Part shown: piece after piece, positions 18,202 to 27,246 of the stretch
How the letters are laid out: every line of letters begins with the position of its first letter
Numbering within the stretch: position 1 is the stretch's first letter
DNA from: Cryptosporangium arvum DSM 44712
GTDB taxonomy: Bacteria > Actinomycetota > Actinomycetes > Mycobacteriales > Cryptosporangiaceae
Direction: 5' to 3'
Length of the DNA stretch: 64,000 nt
Assembly: GCF_000585375.1 (NCBI RefSeq)
Contig: NZ_KK073874.1
Coordinates: 7,098,894-7,162,893 of the forward strand
Made by a program: the position numbers and the translations under genes
The notes under the pieces: model-generated
Databases searched by the model: none
Told to the model about the DNA's origin: nothing
What the model saw: only the letters and a program-made list of their open reading frames with translations

Positions 18202-18867
18202 TCAATTGTGCCCCGGCGGGTCTTCGGCCACCGAAGCCCGCCCGGCCTTCGTCGCTCGCGAACCGTCGATCCGGCGCCCGGTCAGCTCCATCCCCACCAG
18301 GATCGCGACGCCGACGCACAGGCACGCGTCGGCGATGTTGAACACCGGCCACGGCGGGTCGAACGGGTCGACGATCGCGAAGAAGTCGACGACCCCACCG
18401 CCGGTACGGAACAGCCGATCGACGACGTTCCCGCAGGCCCCACCCAGGATCAGACCGAGGGCGACCGCCCAGCCGGTGGAGGCCAGCCGCCGCGCGCTGC
18501 GGATGATGACCAGGATGACGACGAGCGCGATCGCGGTCAGGACGTAGGTGTAGCTCGAGCCGAGCGAGAACGCCGCGCCCGTGTTCCGGGTGTGCACCAG
18601 GTAGAGGACGTCGGGTAGAAGCTGGACCGGCGGATGGCCGGTGTCTTCGAGCTCCGCGACGACGAGCAGCTTGCTGCCCAGGTCGAGCGCCAGGGCGACG
18701 AGCGCCACGACCGCGAACGTCCACCGTCCACGGGTGGTGGAGGGCGCACTGTTCGCGCGCGTCGCAGTGCCTGTGGGCGTCGCGGTGCCCGTGGGCGCGG
18801 TCGTCGCGTCCGGCTCGGCGGATTCCGTGTTCAGCGGCGTTCTTCGATCTGCTTGCAGCTCACGCAC
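18202..18867 (-). CDS. lspA: Lipoprotein signal peptidase (signal peptidase II)
   Basis: 221 residues from GTG 18867. Aspartyl peptidase that removes the signal peptide of diacylglyceryl-modified prolipoproteins. Four membrane helices; the catalytic pair is Asp150 in ACGNVVDRLF and Asp180 in VFNIADACL, both intact, with TRNTGAAFSL as further landmark. A Thr/Ala/Gly-rich 40-residue cytoplasmic N-terminus precedes helix 1. The start is uncertain: GTG 18867 lies inside the upstream zinc-finger gene (37-nt overlap); the next in-frame candidates are a CTG at 18834 and nothing else before helix 1. Confidence 0.93.
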   Translation of the reverse strand: MRELQADRRTPLNTESAEPDATTAPTGTATPTGTATRANSAPSTTRGRWTFAVVALVALALDLGSKLLVVAELEDTGHPPVQLLPDVLYLVHTRNTGAAFSLGSSYTYVLTAIALVVILVIIRSARRLASTGWAVALGLILGGACGNVVDRLFRTGGGVVDFFAIVDPFDPPWPVFNIADACLCVGVAILVGMELTGRRIDGSRATKAGRASVAEDPPGHN

Positions 18868-19376
18868 AGCGTCACGCTCGGGAAGGCCTCGAGCCGGGCC
18901 GTCGGGATCGGGTTGCCGCACCGCTCGCACGAGCCGTACTTGCCCTCGGCCAGCCGCGCCAGCGCGTGCTCCACCTGCTGGACGCGTTCACGCAGCCCGT
19001 GGACGAGCGACAGCTCCTGCTCGCGCTCGAACGTCTTGGTGCCCGTGTCGGCCTGGTCGTCGCCCGCCCCGTCGGCCACCCGGCTGCGCTGAAGGTCGGT
19101 CAGCGCGACGACCGCCTCGTCGTACTCGGTGGTGAGCTCGTGCAGCCGCGCCTCGAGGACGCTGCGCAGCTCCTCGTGCCGACCGTCGGCGGCCGGACCC
19201 GCCGCGGCCTTCCGGCCCGACGCGGGTGCCGCGGACTCGGATTTGGCCCGGGTCCGCGGAGCAGGTGCCTCCGCCGCCGTGCCGCCCGCCGCCGCGGTAC
19301 GCGTCGTCCGGCGGGTGCCGGTCTTCGCCGCCGCCCGACGTGGGGTCTCCTTCGTGGCCTTCGCCTGCTCGGCCAT
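18831..19376 (-). CDS. TraR/DksA-type C4 zinc-finger protein
   Basis: 181 residues from ATG 19376, which has GGAGG about 9 nt upstream; the longer frame to 19556 has no support. Residues 1-65 are Lys/Arg/Ala-rich and histone-H1-like; 70-135 form the coiled-coil (TEYDEAVVALTDLQRSRV, FEREQELSLVHGLRERVQQ); the C-terminal finger has CERCGNPI and CVSCKQ. DksA-type proteins enter the RNA polymerase secondary channel, but this actinobacterial branch may instead bind DNA or ppGpp-independent targets. Sits directly upstream of lspA as in many actinobacteria. Confidence 0.88.
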   Translation of the reverse strand: MAEQAKATKETPRRAAAKTGTRRTTRTAAAGGTAAEAPAPRTRAKSESAAPASGRKAAAGPAADGRHEELRSVLEARLHELTTEYDEAVVALTDLQRSRVADGAGDDQADTGTKTFEREQELSLVHGLRERVQQVEHALARLAEGKYGSCERCGNPIPTARLEAFPSVTLCVSCKQIEERR

Positions 19377-19484
19377 ACGCGGCCACCTCCGCCCAGGTTC
19401 GCCGTGCCTAGCCCGGCGGTTGGTCAGAGCGCTCAGGATACGTAGCCGATGCCCGCCCGACAATGCGACGCGCACCAATGCTGA

Positions 19485-19507
19485 CGCCGTACACGCTCGT
19501 GTCGGCG
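19485..19507. terminator. Possible terminator hairpin after DUF167 gene
   Basis: CGCCG-T-ACAC / GTGT-CGGCG forms a 9-bp stem with one bulge in the 217-nt gap between the DUF167 stop and the zinc-finger gene start. No U-tract. The rest of this gap holds a TATCCT element near 19441 on the minus strand that could be a -10 box for the zinc-finger gene. Confidence 0.35.
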
Positions 19508-19593
19508 AACAGCCTCCGTCAGTTGGCGCCTGTTCGCACTGTGAGTCTTCTCTCACATACCGTGACGAACGGGATTCTCAAACCTGGAGGGCT

Positions 19594-19890
19594 TCAGTCC
19601 GCACGCAGAGCGGCCAGTCTCGACGCCGCATCCGGCGGGGCCGGGGACAGCGCGATCAGCTTGTCCCGGCTGGTCCGACCGGCGAGCAGGGTGGCGCGCG
19701 ACGGGCGGACCCCGAAGGCCTCGGCCACGGCGTCGAGCACCGCCCGGGTCGCCCGGCCCTCGACCGCACGGGCGGTGACCGCGACGACGAGCGCGGAGCC
19801 GTGCGAGCCGCCGACCCGAGGCCGCGAGGCACCGGGCTTCACCCGGACCGGAACAACGAAGTGGTCGGGCTCGCCCTTACGCTGTGTCAC
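19594..19890 (-). CDS. DUF167 (YggU-like) protein
   Basis: 98 residues from GTG 19890, overlapping the stop of the upstream giant gene (GTGA). The conserved DUF167 segments VPVRVKPGASR, LVVAVTARAVEGRATRAVLDAVAEAFGV and LLAGRTSRDKLIAL are clear. Small alpha/beta fold of unknown function, often encoded near yggT in actinobacteria and proteobacteria, as here. Confidence 0.88.
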   Translation of the reverse strand: MTQRKGEPDHFVVPVRVKPGASRPRVGGSHGSALVVAVTARAVEGRATRAVLDAVAEAFGVRPSRATLLAGRTSRDKLIALSPAPPDAASRLAALRAD

Positions 19891-22800
19891 CGACGAAGGG
19901 TGACGAGGAGTCGAGTCGCCGCGGCGCACCGACTACACGGAGTGAACCCCAGATCGATCGCGGTGCCTGCGGTCAGCTGGGTGGTGGTCCGGTTGTCGAG
20001 CTGGGGGCAGGGTTCGAGGTGGTAGCGGGGCCGCCCGTCGACGACGAGGACCGGCTCTTCCGCCCCGGCGAGCTTCTTCTTCTCCGAGGAGAGCAGAAGC
20101 TCAGCGGCAGGTTCCGGGTCGGTGTCGTCCCCGGTCGGGCTCGGGAAGGTGCCACCGGGCGAAGATCCCGAAGGTGTCGCAGCGGGCCCAGCGGGCGATC
20201 CACTCGCCCCGGAGGGCGAAGCGCTCCGCGCGGAGGGTGAATCGCTCGGCCCGGAGGCCGAAGCGCTCTGGGCGGGGGCCGCGGCGCCAAGTGGCGTGGT
20301 CGACCCGGCTCGCGGGGATGACGCGGGGTTCGCAGCGCTGGGATCGCCCCCGGGCGCCGAGTAGCCGGTGTTCGAAGCGGTGGGCGCGCCGCCCGACGGC
20401 GGGTACCCGGCACTTGGAGCAGTGGGCGCGCTGCCCGGCGCCGAGTAGCCGGCGCTCGCGGCGGTCGATGAGGTGTTCGGAGCCGCGTACGCGCTGTTCG
20501 GCGGGGCGGAGGCGAAGGCGCTCGGTGCTTCCGGCTCGCGCGGGGCGGGCGTTTCGGCGGGCCCGGGCTGGTCGCCACCTCCGAACCAGCGGGATTCGGC
20601 CGCTGCGCGGGCCGGGCTCGGTCGGGAGGCAGGATCGGCCGGAGCTTCGGCGCGATTCGTCGCCTCGGTCCGGGCCGACGGGATCGTGAACGGCTCGGTG
20701 ACGGGTTCGGTCTCCCCCGAAGCCTCCGGCCCCCATTCCGCACGCCGCGCAGCTTCCGCCCGCCGCTCGGACTCGGCCCGACGCGCGGCTTCCGCTCGTC
20801 GCTCGGACTCACCTCGGCGTTCCGCTTCGGCCCGCCGCTCGGACTCCGCTCGCCGCTCAGCCTCGATCCGACGCTCCGACTCGATCCGACGCTCCGACTC
20901 GGCCCGCCGCTCGGACTCGGCCCAGCGATCATCCTGGACCGACCGCTCGGCCCCGCCCCGGCGATCGGGCTCCGGTCGACGACTACCCTCACCACCACGG
21001 CCAGCCGCGCGACCCCGATCCGGCTCGCCACCACGGCCAGCCTCGTGACCCCGATCCGGCTCACCACCGCGACCCGGCTCACCACGACGACCACGATCGG
21101 CCTCGCCACTGCGGCCAGCGCCGCGACCGCGATCGATCTCACCATCACGGCCCGGCTCACCACCGCGGCCAACCCCATGGCCCCAATCCGCCGCGCCACC
21201 ACGGCCCGGCTCACCACCACGGCCCGACTCCGCGCCACGACGGCCTGGCTCACCACCACGGCCCGGCTCACCACCACGGCCCGGCTCCGCACCACGACCA
21301 GCCCCATGACCACGCTCGGCCTCGCCACCGCGGGTCGGCTCGCCGCGGTAGCCCGGCTCGCGACCCCGGCCGGCCTCGCCGACACGGCCACCGTCACGGC
21401 CACGGGTCCCACCATCACGACCCGACCCACCATCACGACCAGACCCGTTGCGGCTGGGTTCGCCTCGGCGGCCTGGGTCGCCGCCGCGGGTGGGATCGTC
21501 GGCGTGCGTGGGGGCGGTGCGGCGGTCGGGCGCGGGACTCTGGGGCGGGGAGTCCGGTTCCACGCGGGTGGAGGACACCAGTAGCACCGGCTGGGCATCC
21601 AGGACGACGGTGTCGGTGGGCTCGCCCTCGCCCGTCTGCTCGGCGTCGGGTGGGAAGTTGGAGGTGGGCGTGTCGATGACCTCGGCCACGACGTCCGCGT
21701 CGGTGACCACGACCGTTTCGGCGGTCTCGGAGGTCACCCGCTCGGCGGCGGTGGCCCGGGCCTCGTTGATCACGTCCGCGGGCACCGCGTACATGTCCCG
21801 GTCGCGCTCGGGCCGGATCGTCCCGCGCTGCTGCCCCGGATACGGCTGCCCCGGTGATTGCCCCGGCCGACCGGCCCGCGACGGTCCGGACGCATGCGGC
21901 CCACCCGAAGGAGTCCCCGCCGCATGAGGCCCACCCACATGCGGCCCAGCGGCGCTCGGCCCGGAGGCGTGTGGCCCAGAAGGATGCGGCCCAAAAGAGT
22001 GCGAGCCCGGCGATTGCGATCCAGCCGCATGCGGCCCGGAAGAATGTGAGCCCGGCGCCTGCGACCCGGAGGAAGGCGACCCGGAGGAAGGCGGCGGTGC
22101 CGAGCGCGCCCGAGGATGGCCCCCGAACTGCTGGTCTTCCGTCGACGGCCGGGTCGGAACCCCGTGGCCGATATCGCCAGGGTTCGGGCGCCCGGACCCG
22201 TAGCCCCGGTCGCCGACGTCACCCTCGCGGGGGTGCGGCGGCCGGTGCCCACCCGTGGGCTGGTGCACCGAAGAGGGCGAGACGGGCCGCCCCGGAACCT
22301 GCTGTTGCCGGTTGTGCCGCGCGGCCTCCGCCCAGGGGTCGGACGGCCGGGAAGTGTGCCCGGATGCACCCGACGAAGCGTGCGCGGGCCCACCCGAAGT
22401 CTGCCCGCCCCCACTCGACCCCGCGTGCGAAGGCCCGCCCGGACCCGCATGCCCGGCCCCACCCGAAGCCGCGTGCGCGGGCCCACCCGAAGTCGAGCGC
22501 GCCTGCGCCGCCGCCGGTTGCTGGTCGGCGCGCCGGTACGGCTCGTGGCGATAGTCGGGCCGGTACTCCTCGTGCGACCGCGGCGGTGCCGGCCGGCTCG
22601 GCTGCTCCGCCCGCGTCGCGTACTCGGGCCGCCCCTGGTGATCGGGCCGCCCCTGGTGATCGGACCACCCGCCGCGCTCGGCCCGGCCGGAGAGGTCCGG
22701 CCGACCCGGAGAGACAGGACGCTCCGACGAAGGAGGCCGGTACTGCTGGTCGTCCGGACGCCGAGCGTCGGGACGGAAAGACGCGTCCGGAGCCGACCGC

Positions 22801-23060
22801 TGATCGGCCGGCTCCTCCACGGCGATGAGCCGCTCCGCTTTGACCCGTAACAGCGCCGGAGCCGCGCTCGTCTCCGGCTCTCCGGGCGCAGCCGCTGCTG
22901 CCACACGGGCGCGTTGCCGGCGGATGCCGAACGCCAGGAACACGCCCGCGAGCAGACAGGTTGCGATGGAGGCCAGAACGAAGCCATCACTCGTCTGCAC
23001 GACCCCCGCGCCCAATAGCACGGCTGACGCGCAGACGAAGAGAAGGCTGACGATGATCAC
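19887..23060 (-). CDS. Giant intrinsically disordered membrane protein with C-terminal His/Cys motif
   Basis: 1057 residues, GTG start, 38 nt downstream of wag31. Two N-terminal membrane helices (IIVSLLFVCASAVLLGAGV and FVLASIATCLLAGVFLAFGI) are followed by about 930 residues of repeats without a folded domain: a GPHASG/GGPAHA-type region (about 190-420), a short acidic stretch (about 440-510), a GRGGEP region (about 540-700), a charged RRAESERRAEAE region (about 710-790) and an Ala/Pro/Ser region (about 830-980). The last 70 residues look conserved, with YHLEPC and PCSRC giving His1014, Cys1018, Cys1042 and Cys1045, like the metal-binding pattern of Ada-type and related small domains. Shorter unannotated proteins with the same ends occur beside wag31 in related genomes, to my recollection. 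Role in polar growth is inferred from neighbours. The frame is open throughout, with strong GC3 bias. Confidence 0.75.
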   Translation of the reverse strand: MIIVSLLFVCASAVLLGAGVVQTSDGFVLASIATCLLAGVFLAFGIRRQRARVAAAAAPGEPETSAAPALLRVKAERLIAVEEPADQRSAPDASFRPDARRPDDQQYRPPSSERPVSPGRPDLSGRAERGGWSDHQGRPDHQGRPEYATRAEQPSRPAPPRSHEEYRPDYRHEPYRRADQQPAAAQARSTSGGPAHAASGGAGHAGPGGPSHAGSSGGGQTSGGPAHASSGASGHTSRPSDPWAEAARHNRQQQVPGRPVSPSSVHQPTGGHRPPHPREGDVGDRGYGSGRPNPGDIGHGVPTRPSTEDQQFGGHPRARSAPPPSSGSPSSGSQAPGSHSSGPHAAGSQSPGSHSFGPHPSGPHASGPSAAGPHVGGPHAAGTPSGGPHASGPSRAGRPGQSPGQPYPGQQRGTIRPERDRDMYAVPADVINEARATAAERVTSETAETVVVTDADVVAEVIDTPTSNFPPDAEQTGEGEPTDTVVLDAQPVLLVSSTRVEPDSPPQSPAPDRRTAPTHADDPTRGGDPGRRGEPSRNGSGRDGGSGRDGGTRGRDGGRVGEAGRGREPGYRGEPTRGGEAERGHGAGRGAEPGRGGEPGRGGEPGRRGAESGRGGEPGRGGAADWGHGVGRGGEPGRDGEIDRGRGAGRSGEADRGRRGEPGRGGEPDRGHEAGRGGEPDRGRAAGRGGEGSRRPEPDRRGGAERSVQDDRWAESERRAESERRIESERRIEAERRAESERRAEAERRGESERRAEAARRAESERRAEAARRAEWGPEASGETEPVTEPFTIPSARTEATNRAEAPADPASRPSPARAAAESRWFGGGDQPGPAETPAPREPEAPSAFASAPPNSAYAAPNTSSTAASAGYSAPGSAPTAPSAGYPPSGGAPTASNTGYSAPGGDPSAANPASSPRAGSTTPLGAAAPAQSASASGPSDSPSARSASPSGASGSPAGPAATPSGSSPGGTFPSPTGDDTDPEPAAELLLSSEKKKLAGAEEPVLVVDGRPRYHLEPCPQLDNRTTTQLTAGTAIDLGFTPCSRCAAATRLLVTLRR

Positions 23061-23098
23061 GGCTTAGCGGAATCCTGGCGGCCCATGGCGGCCCAGGG

Positions 23099-23938
23099 TC
23101 AGCGACCGTGGGTGTCGGCGATGTCCCCGGAGCGCGGCAGGCCACTGTGCGGCCCGCCGAACGCACCGGAAAGGCTGGACGTGCCGACGCCCTCGCGGCT
23201 GATCTCGGCCTCGGTGGCCTGACCGCGCGCCTCGAGGTCGCGCAGCTGGCTCTCCAGGTAGGCCTTCAGACGGGTGCGGTACTCGCGCTCGAACGCCTTG
23301 AGCTGCTCGATGTGCTTCTGCAGCGCGGTGCGCTTGGCCTCGAGGCCACCCATGGCCTCCTGGTGACGCTGACGCGCGTCGCGCTCGAGGGCCTCGGCCT
23401 TCGCCCGGGCATCCCGGGTGAGCTCCTCGGCGTTGGCGCGGGCCTCGGAGAGCAGCTTGTCGGCCTCGCGGCGCGCGTCGGCGACGTGGTCGTCGGCGGT
23501 GCGCTGCGCGAGCATCAGCACGCGGAGGGCCTTCTCGCCCTGGTCGTCGCCGCCGCCACCCGGCACGGCGGGCAGGGCACCGCTGGTGACCTGGCTCTGC
23601 GCGCTCTGGGCCTGCTGCTGCGCCGCCGCGGCGGCCTGCTTGGCCTGCTGGGTCTCCTGACGGAGACGCTCGACCTGGTTCTTGAGCTCGCCGTTCTCGG
23701 CGTGCAGCCGACGGACGTCGGGGTCGCCGCCGGCCGGTGCCACGGGCGCCGCCGCCGGACCACCGGTACGGCCCCGCTCCACCTGAGCCTTGAGGTCGTT
23801 GTTCTCCTCGATCAGCCGGGCGAGCTCCCGCTCCACCTCGTCGAGGAAGGCGTCGACATCGTCCTCGTCGTAACCGCGCTTGCCGATCGGCGGTTTCTTG
23901 AAGACGACGTTATGAACGTCGGCGGGGGTCAGCGGCAT
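23099..23938 (-). CDS. wag31: Polar growth and division scaffold Wag31/DivIVA
   Basis: 279 residues from ATG 23938; GGAGGAG 7 nt upstream decides this start over a GTG at 23956, where that site would be translated. N-terminal membrane-binding domain [40 protein letters not shown] is the DivIVA signature. Then a coiled coil (about 40-60 and 85-125), a Gly-rich hinge, and a second long coiled coil (about 140-240, Ala/Arg/Glu rich). It marks cell poles and directs peptidoglycan insertion in actinobacteria; phosphorylated in mycobacteria. Part of the dcw tail after sepF and yggT. Confidence 0.95.
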   Translation of the reverse strand: MPLTPADVHNVVFKKPPIGKRGYDEDDVDAFLDEVERELARLIEENNDLKAQVERGRTGGPAAAPVAPAGGDPDVRRLHAENGELKNQVERLRQETQQAKQAAAAAQQQAQSAQSQVTSGALPAVPGGGGDDQGEKALRVLMLAQRTADDHVADARREADKLLSEARANAEELTRDARAKAEALERDARQRHQEAMGGLEAKRTALQKHIEQLKAFEREYRTRLKAYLESQLRDLEARGQATEAEISREGVGTSSLSGAFGGPHSGLPRSGDIADTHGR

Positions 23939-23981
23939 CGAAACTCCTCCGGACACATCTGGGTGGCTGGACGGCGTGCGG

Positions 23982-24281
23982 TCAGTATGCCGTCTCGGAC
24001 AGCCGTCGGACCACGCTCATGAGGATGGTGACGATCATGAGCAGCAACAGGAAACCGAGGTCGAGGCTAACGCTTCCGATCCTCAGCGGGGGGATCACCC
24101 GACGCAGCGCCTTGAGTGGCGGATCGGTAGTGCTGTAAACGACCTCGAGCGCCGCGGACGCTGCGCGGCCCGGCCGCCAGCGTCGAGCGAAGACAAGCAC
24201 GTACTCCGCCACAAGTCGCCCAAGCAGTACCAAAAGGAACAAGTAGAGCAGCAGATAGGCAAGCTGCCACACGAGCAACAC
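23982..24281 (-). CDS. YggT-family membrane protein
   Basis: 99 residues with the two-helix YggT layout: [23 protein letters not shown] at the N-terminus and [19 protein letters not shown] at the C-terminus, separated by the conserved [20 protein letters not shown]. Located between sepF and wag31, as in most actinobacteria; probably helps division or osmotic balance, function not settled. GTG start. Confidence 0.92.
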   Translation of the reverse strand: MLLVWQLAYLLLYLFLLVLLGRLVAEYVLVFARRWRPGRAASAALEVVYSTTDPPLKALRRVIPPLRIGSVSLDLGFLLLLMIVTILMSVVRRLSETAY

Positions 24282-24295
24282 GGAGTACGTCGTCC

Positions 24296-24898
24296 TTAGC
24301 TCTGGTTGAAGAAGCCGCCCTCGGCGATCCGAGCCTTTTCCTCCGCGGTGACGGTGACGTTGGCCGGCGAGAGCAGGAAGACCCTGTTGGTCACACGCTC
24401 GATGCTACCGCGCAGGCCGAAGGTGAGTCCGGCCGCGAAGTCAACCAGTCGCTTGGCATCCGCCTCATCCATTTCGGTGAGGTTCAGGATCACCGGAATG
24501 TGATTGCGGAACTGCTCTCCGATCATCCGCGCTTCGTTGTAGTTCGTCGGATGAAGCGTGGTGATCCGATACGACGTCTCTTCGGGCTCGCTCACGTCAC
24601 TCACCACCGCCCTCTCGCGAAGTGACAACTGCGGCGCGAGTGCGAGGTTGTCGTGGGTCGGCGGCGCCGGCGTAACCGGAACACGGCTGACCGGCCGGGC
24701 CGGAGTGCGCTCCAGGCGCGTGGGCCGGGGCGCAGGCTCCTCGAACTCGTCCTCATAGGTATCGAGATCGTCATCCGCATAGCGTCGATCGTCGAAGCGC
24801 CGCGACTCATACCGACCGTCCTCGTACGGACCGTCCTCGTAGCGCGGGTCGTCCTCGACGAGGCCGAGCCAGACGCCTGCCTTCCGCCATGCACCCAT
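24296..24898 (-). CDS. sepF: Cell division protein SepF
   Basis: 200 residues. Starts with an amphipathic membrane helix ([14 protein letters not shown]), then an acidic Asp/Arg/Tyr linker (about 16-95) and the SepF domain (about 105-190) with [20 protein letters not shown] and [19 protein letters not shown]. SepF anchors FtsZ to the membrane and is essential where FtsA is lacking, as here. Start supported by GGAGGGGGCG upstream. Confidence 0.95.
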   Translation of the reverse strand: MGAWRKAGVWLGLVEDDPRYEDGPYEDGRYESRRFDDRRYADDDLDTYEDEFEEPAPRPTRLERTPARPVSRVPVTPAPPTHDNLALAPQLSLRERAVVSDVSEPEETSYRITTLHPTNYNEARMIGEQFRNHIPVILNLTEMDEADAKRLVDFAAGLTFGLRGSIERVTNRVFLLSPANVTVTAEEKARIAEGGFFNQS

Positions 24899-24968
24899 GG
24901 AGCGCCCCCTCCTCCTCGTCGGCGATAGATACGACCGAACTAAATGACACCCGTGTGATTCCGCTTTT

Positions 24969-25724
24969 TCAAGGCCTCACACTACCGTGTCCGGACACTC
25001 GTTTCCCGAGCAAAGCCGATCCGACACGCACATGAGTCGCTCCGTGTCGCACAGCCGACTCCAGATCCCCGCTCATGCCCGCCGAAATCCACGTCGCGTC
25101 CTCGTGGTCGTTGCGGAGAGCGACGCTCACGTCGGCCAGCCGGGCGAAGGCCGCGTCGGGATCGGCGCCTAACGGCGCGACGGCCATCAGCCCGACGAGA
25201 CGGAGCGAGCCCGACGCGGCCACCTCGGACGCCAGCGACGCCACCGCGGACGGCGCGACACCGCCCCGCCCGGCCGACGAGCCCTCGTCCAGGTCCACTT
25301 GGAGCAGAACGTCCAGCGGATTCTCCCGGTGACGCGAGGCCGCGCCGGCCAGCGCGGTCACCAGCTCGGGCCGGTCGACGCTGTGCACGACGTCGGCGTA
25401 GCGCACCACCGAACGCGCCTTGTTGCGCTGCAGCTGCCCCACGAAGTGCCAGCGCACGTCCAGGGACGCGAGCGACGCGAACTTCGCCCGGGCCTCCTGG
25501 TCCTTGTTCTCGGCCACGTCGCGCACACCGAGTGAGGCCAGCGCCGCGACGTCGGACGCCGGCCACGTCTTGGTGACCGCGATCAACGTCACACCGGCCG
25601 GGTCGCGCCCCGCGTCCGCACAGGCGGCAGCGATGCGCTCCCTGACGTCGGCCAGACCGGCCGCGAGTTCCGCCCGCCGTTCCGCCGACGCTTCCGGCGG
25701 AACGGCTTCCGACGAAGAACTCAC
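24969..25724 (-). CDS. yggS: YggS-family PLP homeostasis protein
   Basis: 251 residues; GTG 25724 overlaps the ftsZ stop, so the longer frame reaching into ftsZ is rejected. PLP-binding lysine in [15 protein letters not shown], then [26 protein letters not shown], and GLMAVAPLG plus [12 protein letters not shown] near the C-terminus. PLPBP/YlmE proteins buffer pyridoxal phosphate and have no known catalytic turnover. In actinobacteria a laccase-domain gene (ylmD/pgeF) usually lies between ftsZ and this gene; it is absent. Confidence 0.93.
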   Translation of the reverse strand: MSSSSEAVPPEASAERRAELAAGLADVRERIAAACADAGRDPAGVTLIAVTKTWPASDVAALASLGVRDVAENKDQEARAKFASLASLDVRWHFVGQLQRNKARSVVRYADVVHSVDRPELVTALAGAASRHRENPLDVLLQVDLDEGSSAGRGGVAPSAVASLASEVAASGSLRLVGLMAVAPLGADPDAAFARLADVSVALRNDHEDATWISAGMSGDLESAVRHGATHVRVGSALLGKRVSGHGSVRP

Positions 25725-26896
25725 GCGCCGTTCTTGAGGAAGTCGGGGACGTCGACGTCGTCGAAGATGACGCGCTTGGGCTGCGGAGCGGGCTCCGGCG
25801 CCGGCGGCTGCGGAGCGGGAGCCGGGGCCGGCGCCGCCGAGACGGGCTGGTTGGCCGGCTGCCGCGGCGCGTAGCCGGACTGGTCGGTGTAGCGCTGCTG
25901 GTGCTGCTCGGCGTAGCTGACCCGGGTCGTCGCCGCCCGGTACGCCGGTGCGCCGCTGTCGAACCCGGCCGCGATGACCGTCACGCGCACCTCGTCGCCG
26001 AGCGCGTCGTCGATGACGGTACCGAAGATGATGTTCGCGTCCTGGTGCGCGGCGTCCGCGACCAGCGATGCGGCTTCGTTGATCTCGAACAGGCCCAGGT
26101 CGGACCCACCGGCGATGGAGAGCAGCACGCCGTGCGCACCCTCCATGCTGGCCTCCAGCAGCGGGCTGGAGATGGCGGCCTCGGCGGCCTCGACGGCGCG
26201 GTTCTCTCCGCGCGCACTCCCTATTCCCATCAACGCCGACCCGGCCCCGCTCATGACGCTCTTCACGTCGGCGAAGTCCAGGTTGATCAGACCCGGCGTG
26301 GTGATCAGGTCGGTGATGCCCTGAACACCCTGCAGCAACACCTGGTCGGCCATCTTGAACGCGTCCATCATGCTGATGTCGCGGTCGCCCAGGGAGAGCA
26401 GGCGGTCGTTCGGGATGACGATCAGCGTGTCGCACTCGTTGCGCAGGTCGTCGATACCGGTCTCGGCCTGCACCGCGCGACGGCGGCCCTCGAACGCGAA
26501 CGGCCGGGTGACCACGCCGATGGTCAGCGCGCCGAGCTTGCGCGCGATGCTGGCCACGACCGGCGCGCCGCCGGTGCCCGTGCCGCCACCCTCGCCGGCG
26601 GTGACGAACACCATGTCCGCGCCTTTGAGGACCTCTTCGATCTCGTCCTTGTGATCCTCGGCGGCCTTCCGGCCGACGTCGGGGTTCGCGCCCGCGCCGA
26701 GGCCCCGCGTGAGTTCGCGGCCGACGTCGAGCTTGACGTCGGCGTCGCTCATCAGCAGTGCTTGAGCGTCGGTGTTGATCGCGATGAATTCGACCCCTTT
26801 GAGGCCCACCTCGATCATCCGGTTGACGGCGTTGACACCGCCGCCGCCGATGCCGACGACCTTGATGACCGCCAGGTAGTTGTGCGGAGGTGTCAT
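25721..26896 (-). CDS. ftsZ: Tubulin-like cell division GTPase FtsZ
   Basis: 391 residues. GTPase domain: [15 protein letters not shown], the tubulin signature [17 protein letters not shown], and T7-loop [12 protein letters not shown] Pro/Ala/Gln linker (about 315-370) leads to the C-terminal peptide [10 protein letters not shown], which binds SepF and FtsW. Polymerises at mid-cell to form the division ring. AGGAAGG 9 nt before the ATG is the ribosome site. A 350-bp AT-richer gap upstream carries its own promoter. Confidence 0.98.
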   Translation of the reverse strand: MTPPHNYLAVIKVVGIGGGGVNAVNRMIEVGLKGVEFIAINTDAQALLMSDADVKLDVGRELTRGLGAGANPDVGRKAAEDHKDEIEEVLKGADMVFVTAGEGGGTGTGGAPVVASIARKLGALTIGVVTRPFAFEGRRRAVQAETGIDDLRNECDTLIVIPNDRLLSLGDRDISMMDAFKMADQVLLQGVQGITDLITTPGLINLDFADVKSVMSGAGSALMGIGSARGENRAVEAAEAAISSPLLEASMEGAHGVLLSIAGGSDLGLFEINEAASLVADAAHQDANIIFGTVIDDALGDEVRVTVIAAGFDSGAPAYRAATTRVSYAEQHQQRYTDQSGYAPRQPANQPVSAAPAPAPAPQPPAPEPAPQPKRVIFDDVDVPDFLKNGA

Positions 26897-27246
26897 CGGT
26901 GTGCCTTCCTAGTGAGCATGGTCCCGTGAGCGATGGAGGCCAGCGTCACGTGGCCGAACTCTCACCCTCTAGTAGAGCGTTACTGTTATGTCAAGTGTTG
27001 ATGTAGTCGGACGGTAGGCGTCTGCGCGGCCGTGATTCAAGCAGCCACGCGGGCGTGTCTCGTGAGGATCGCCGCGCCCGCCCCTATCCGACCATCAATG
27101 CCACATTGTTCCCTAGAAGAGATAAATGTCCAAAGTGATCGTTGTTGACCGGTCTCAACCGGTCGGCGAGGTCAAGCCTTACGCAACAGGAGAACGGTCC
27201 GCCACCCCGTGCGGTTCCGCCACTCCAGTTATAGCGCGAAACTCAA
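26897..27246. other. ftsZ upstream regulatory region (no gene)
   Basis: 350 nt between ftsQ and ftsZ without an ORF. It is visibly AT-richer than the neighbourhood. It holds the ftsZ promoter near 26966-26994 and a 7-bp inverted repeat GACCGGT-CTCA-ACCGGTC at 27147-27164 that could end ftsQ transcripts or bind a regulator. Confidence 0.7.
26966..26994 (-). promoter_or_regulatory. Putative ftsZ promoter
   Basis: Minus-strand TTGACA (26994-26989), a 17-nt spacer and TAGAGG (26971-26966), about 65 nt before the ftsZ ATG. The -35 is a perfect vegetative-sigma consensus. Independent ftsZ promoters in this gap are known in Streptomyces and mycobacteria. Confidence 0.55.

Noticed and set aside
17341-18618. 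Long plus-strand ORF of 425 codons
   Set aside because: Antisense to rluD and lspA, both with clear motifs; composition (Arg/Gly/Val/Asp) is that of a GC-skew shadow frame. The same applies to other long opposite-strand frames over hisC, hisD, leuS, dnaE2 and PBP2.
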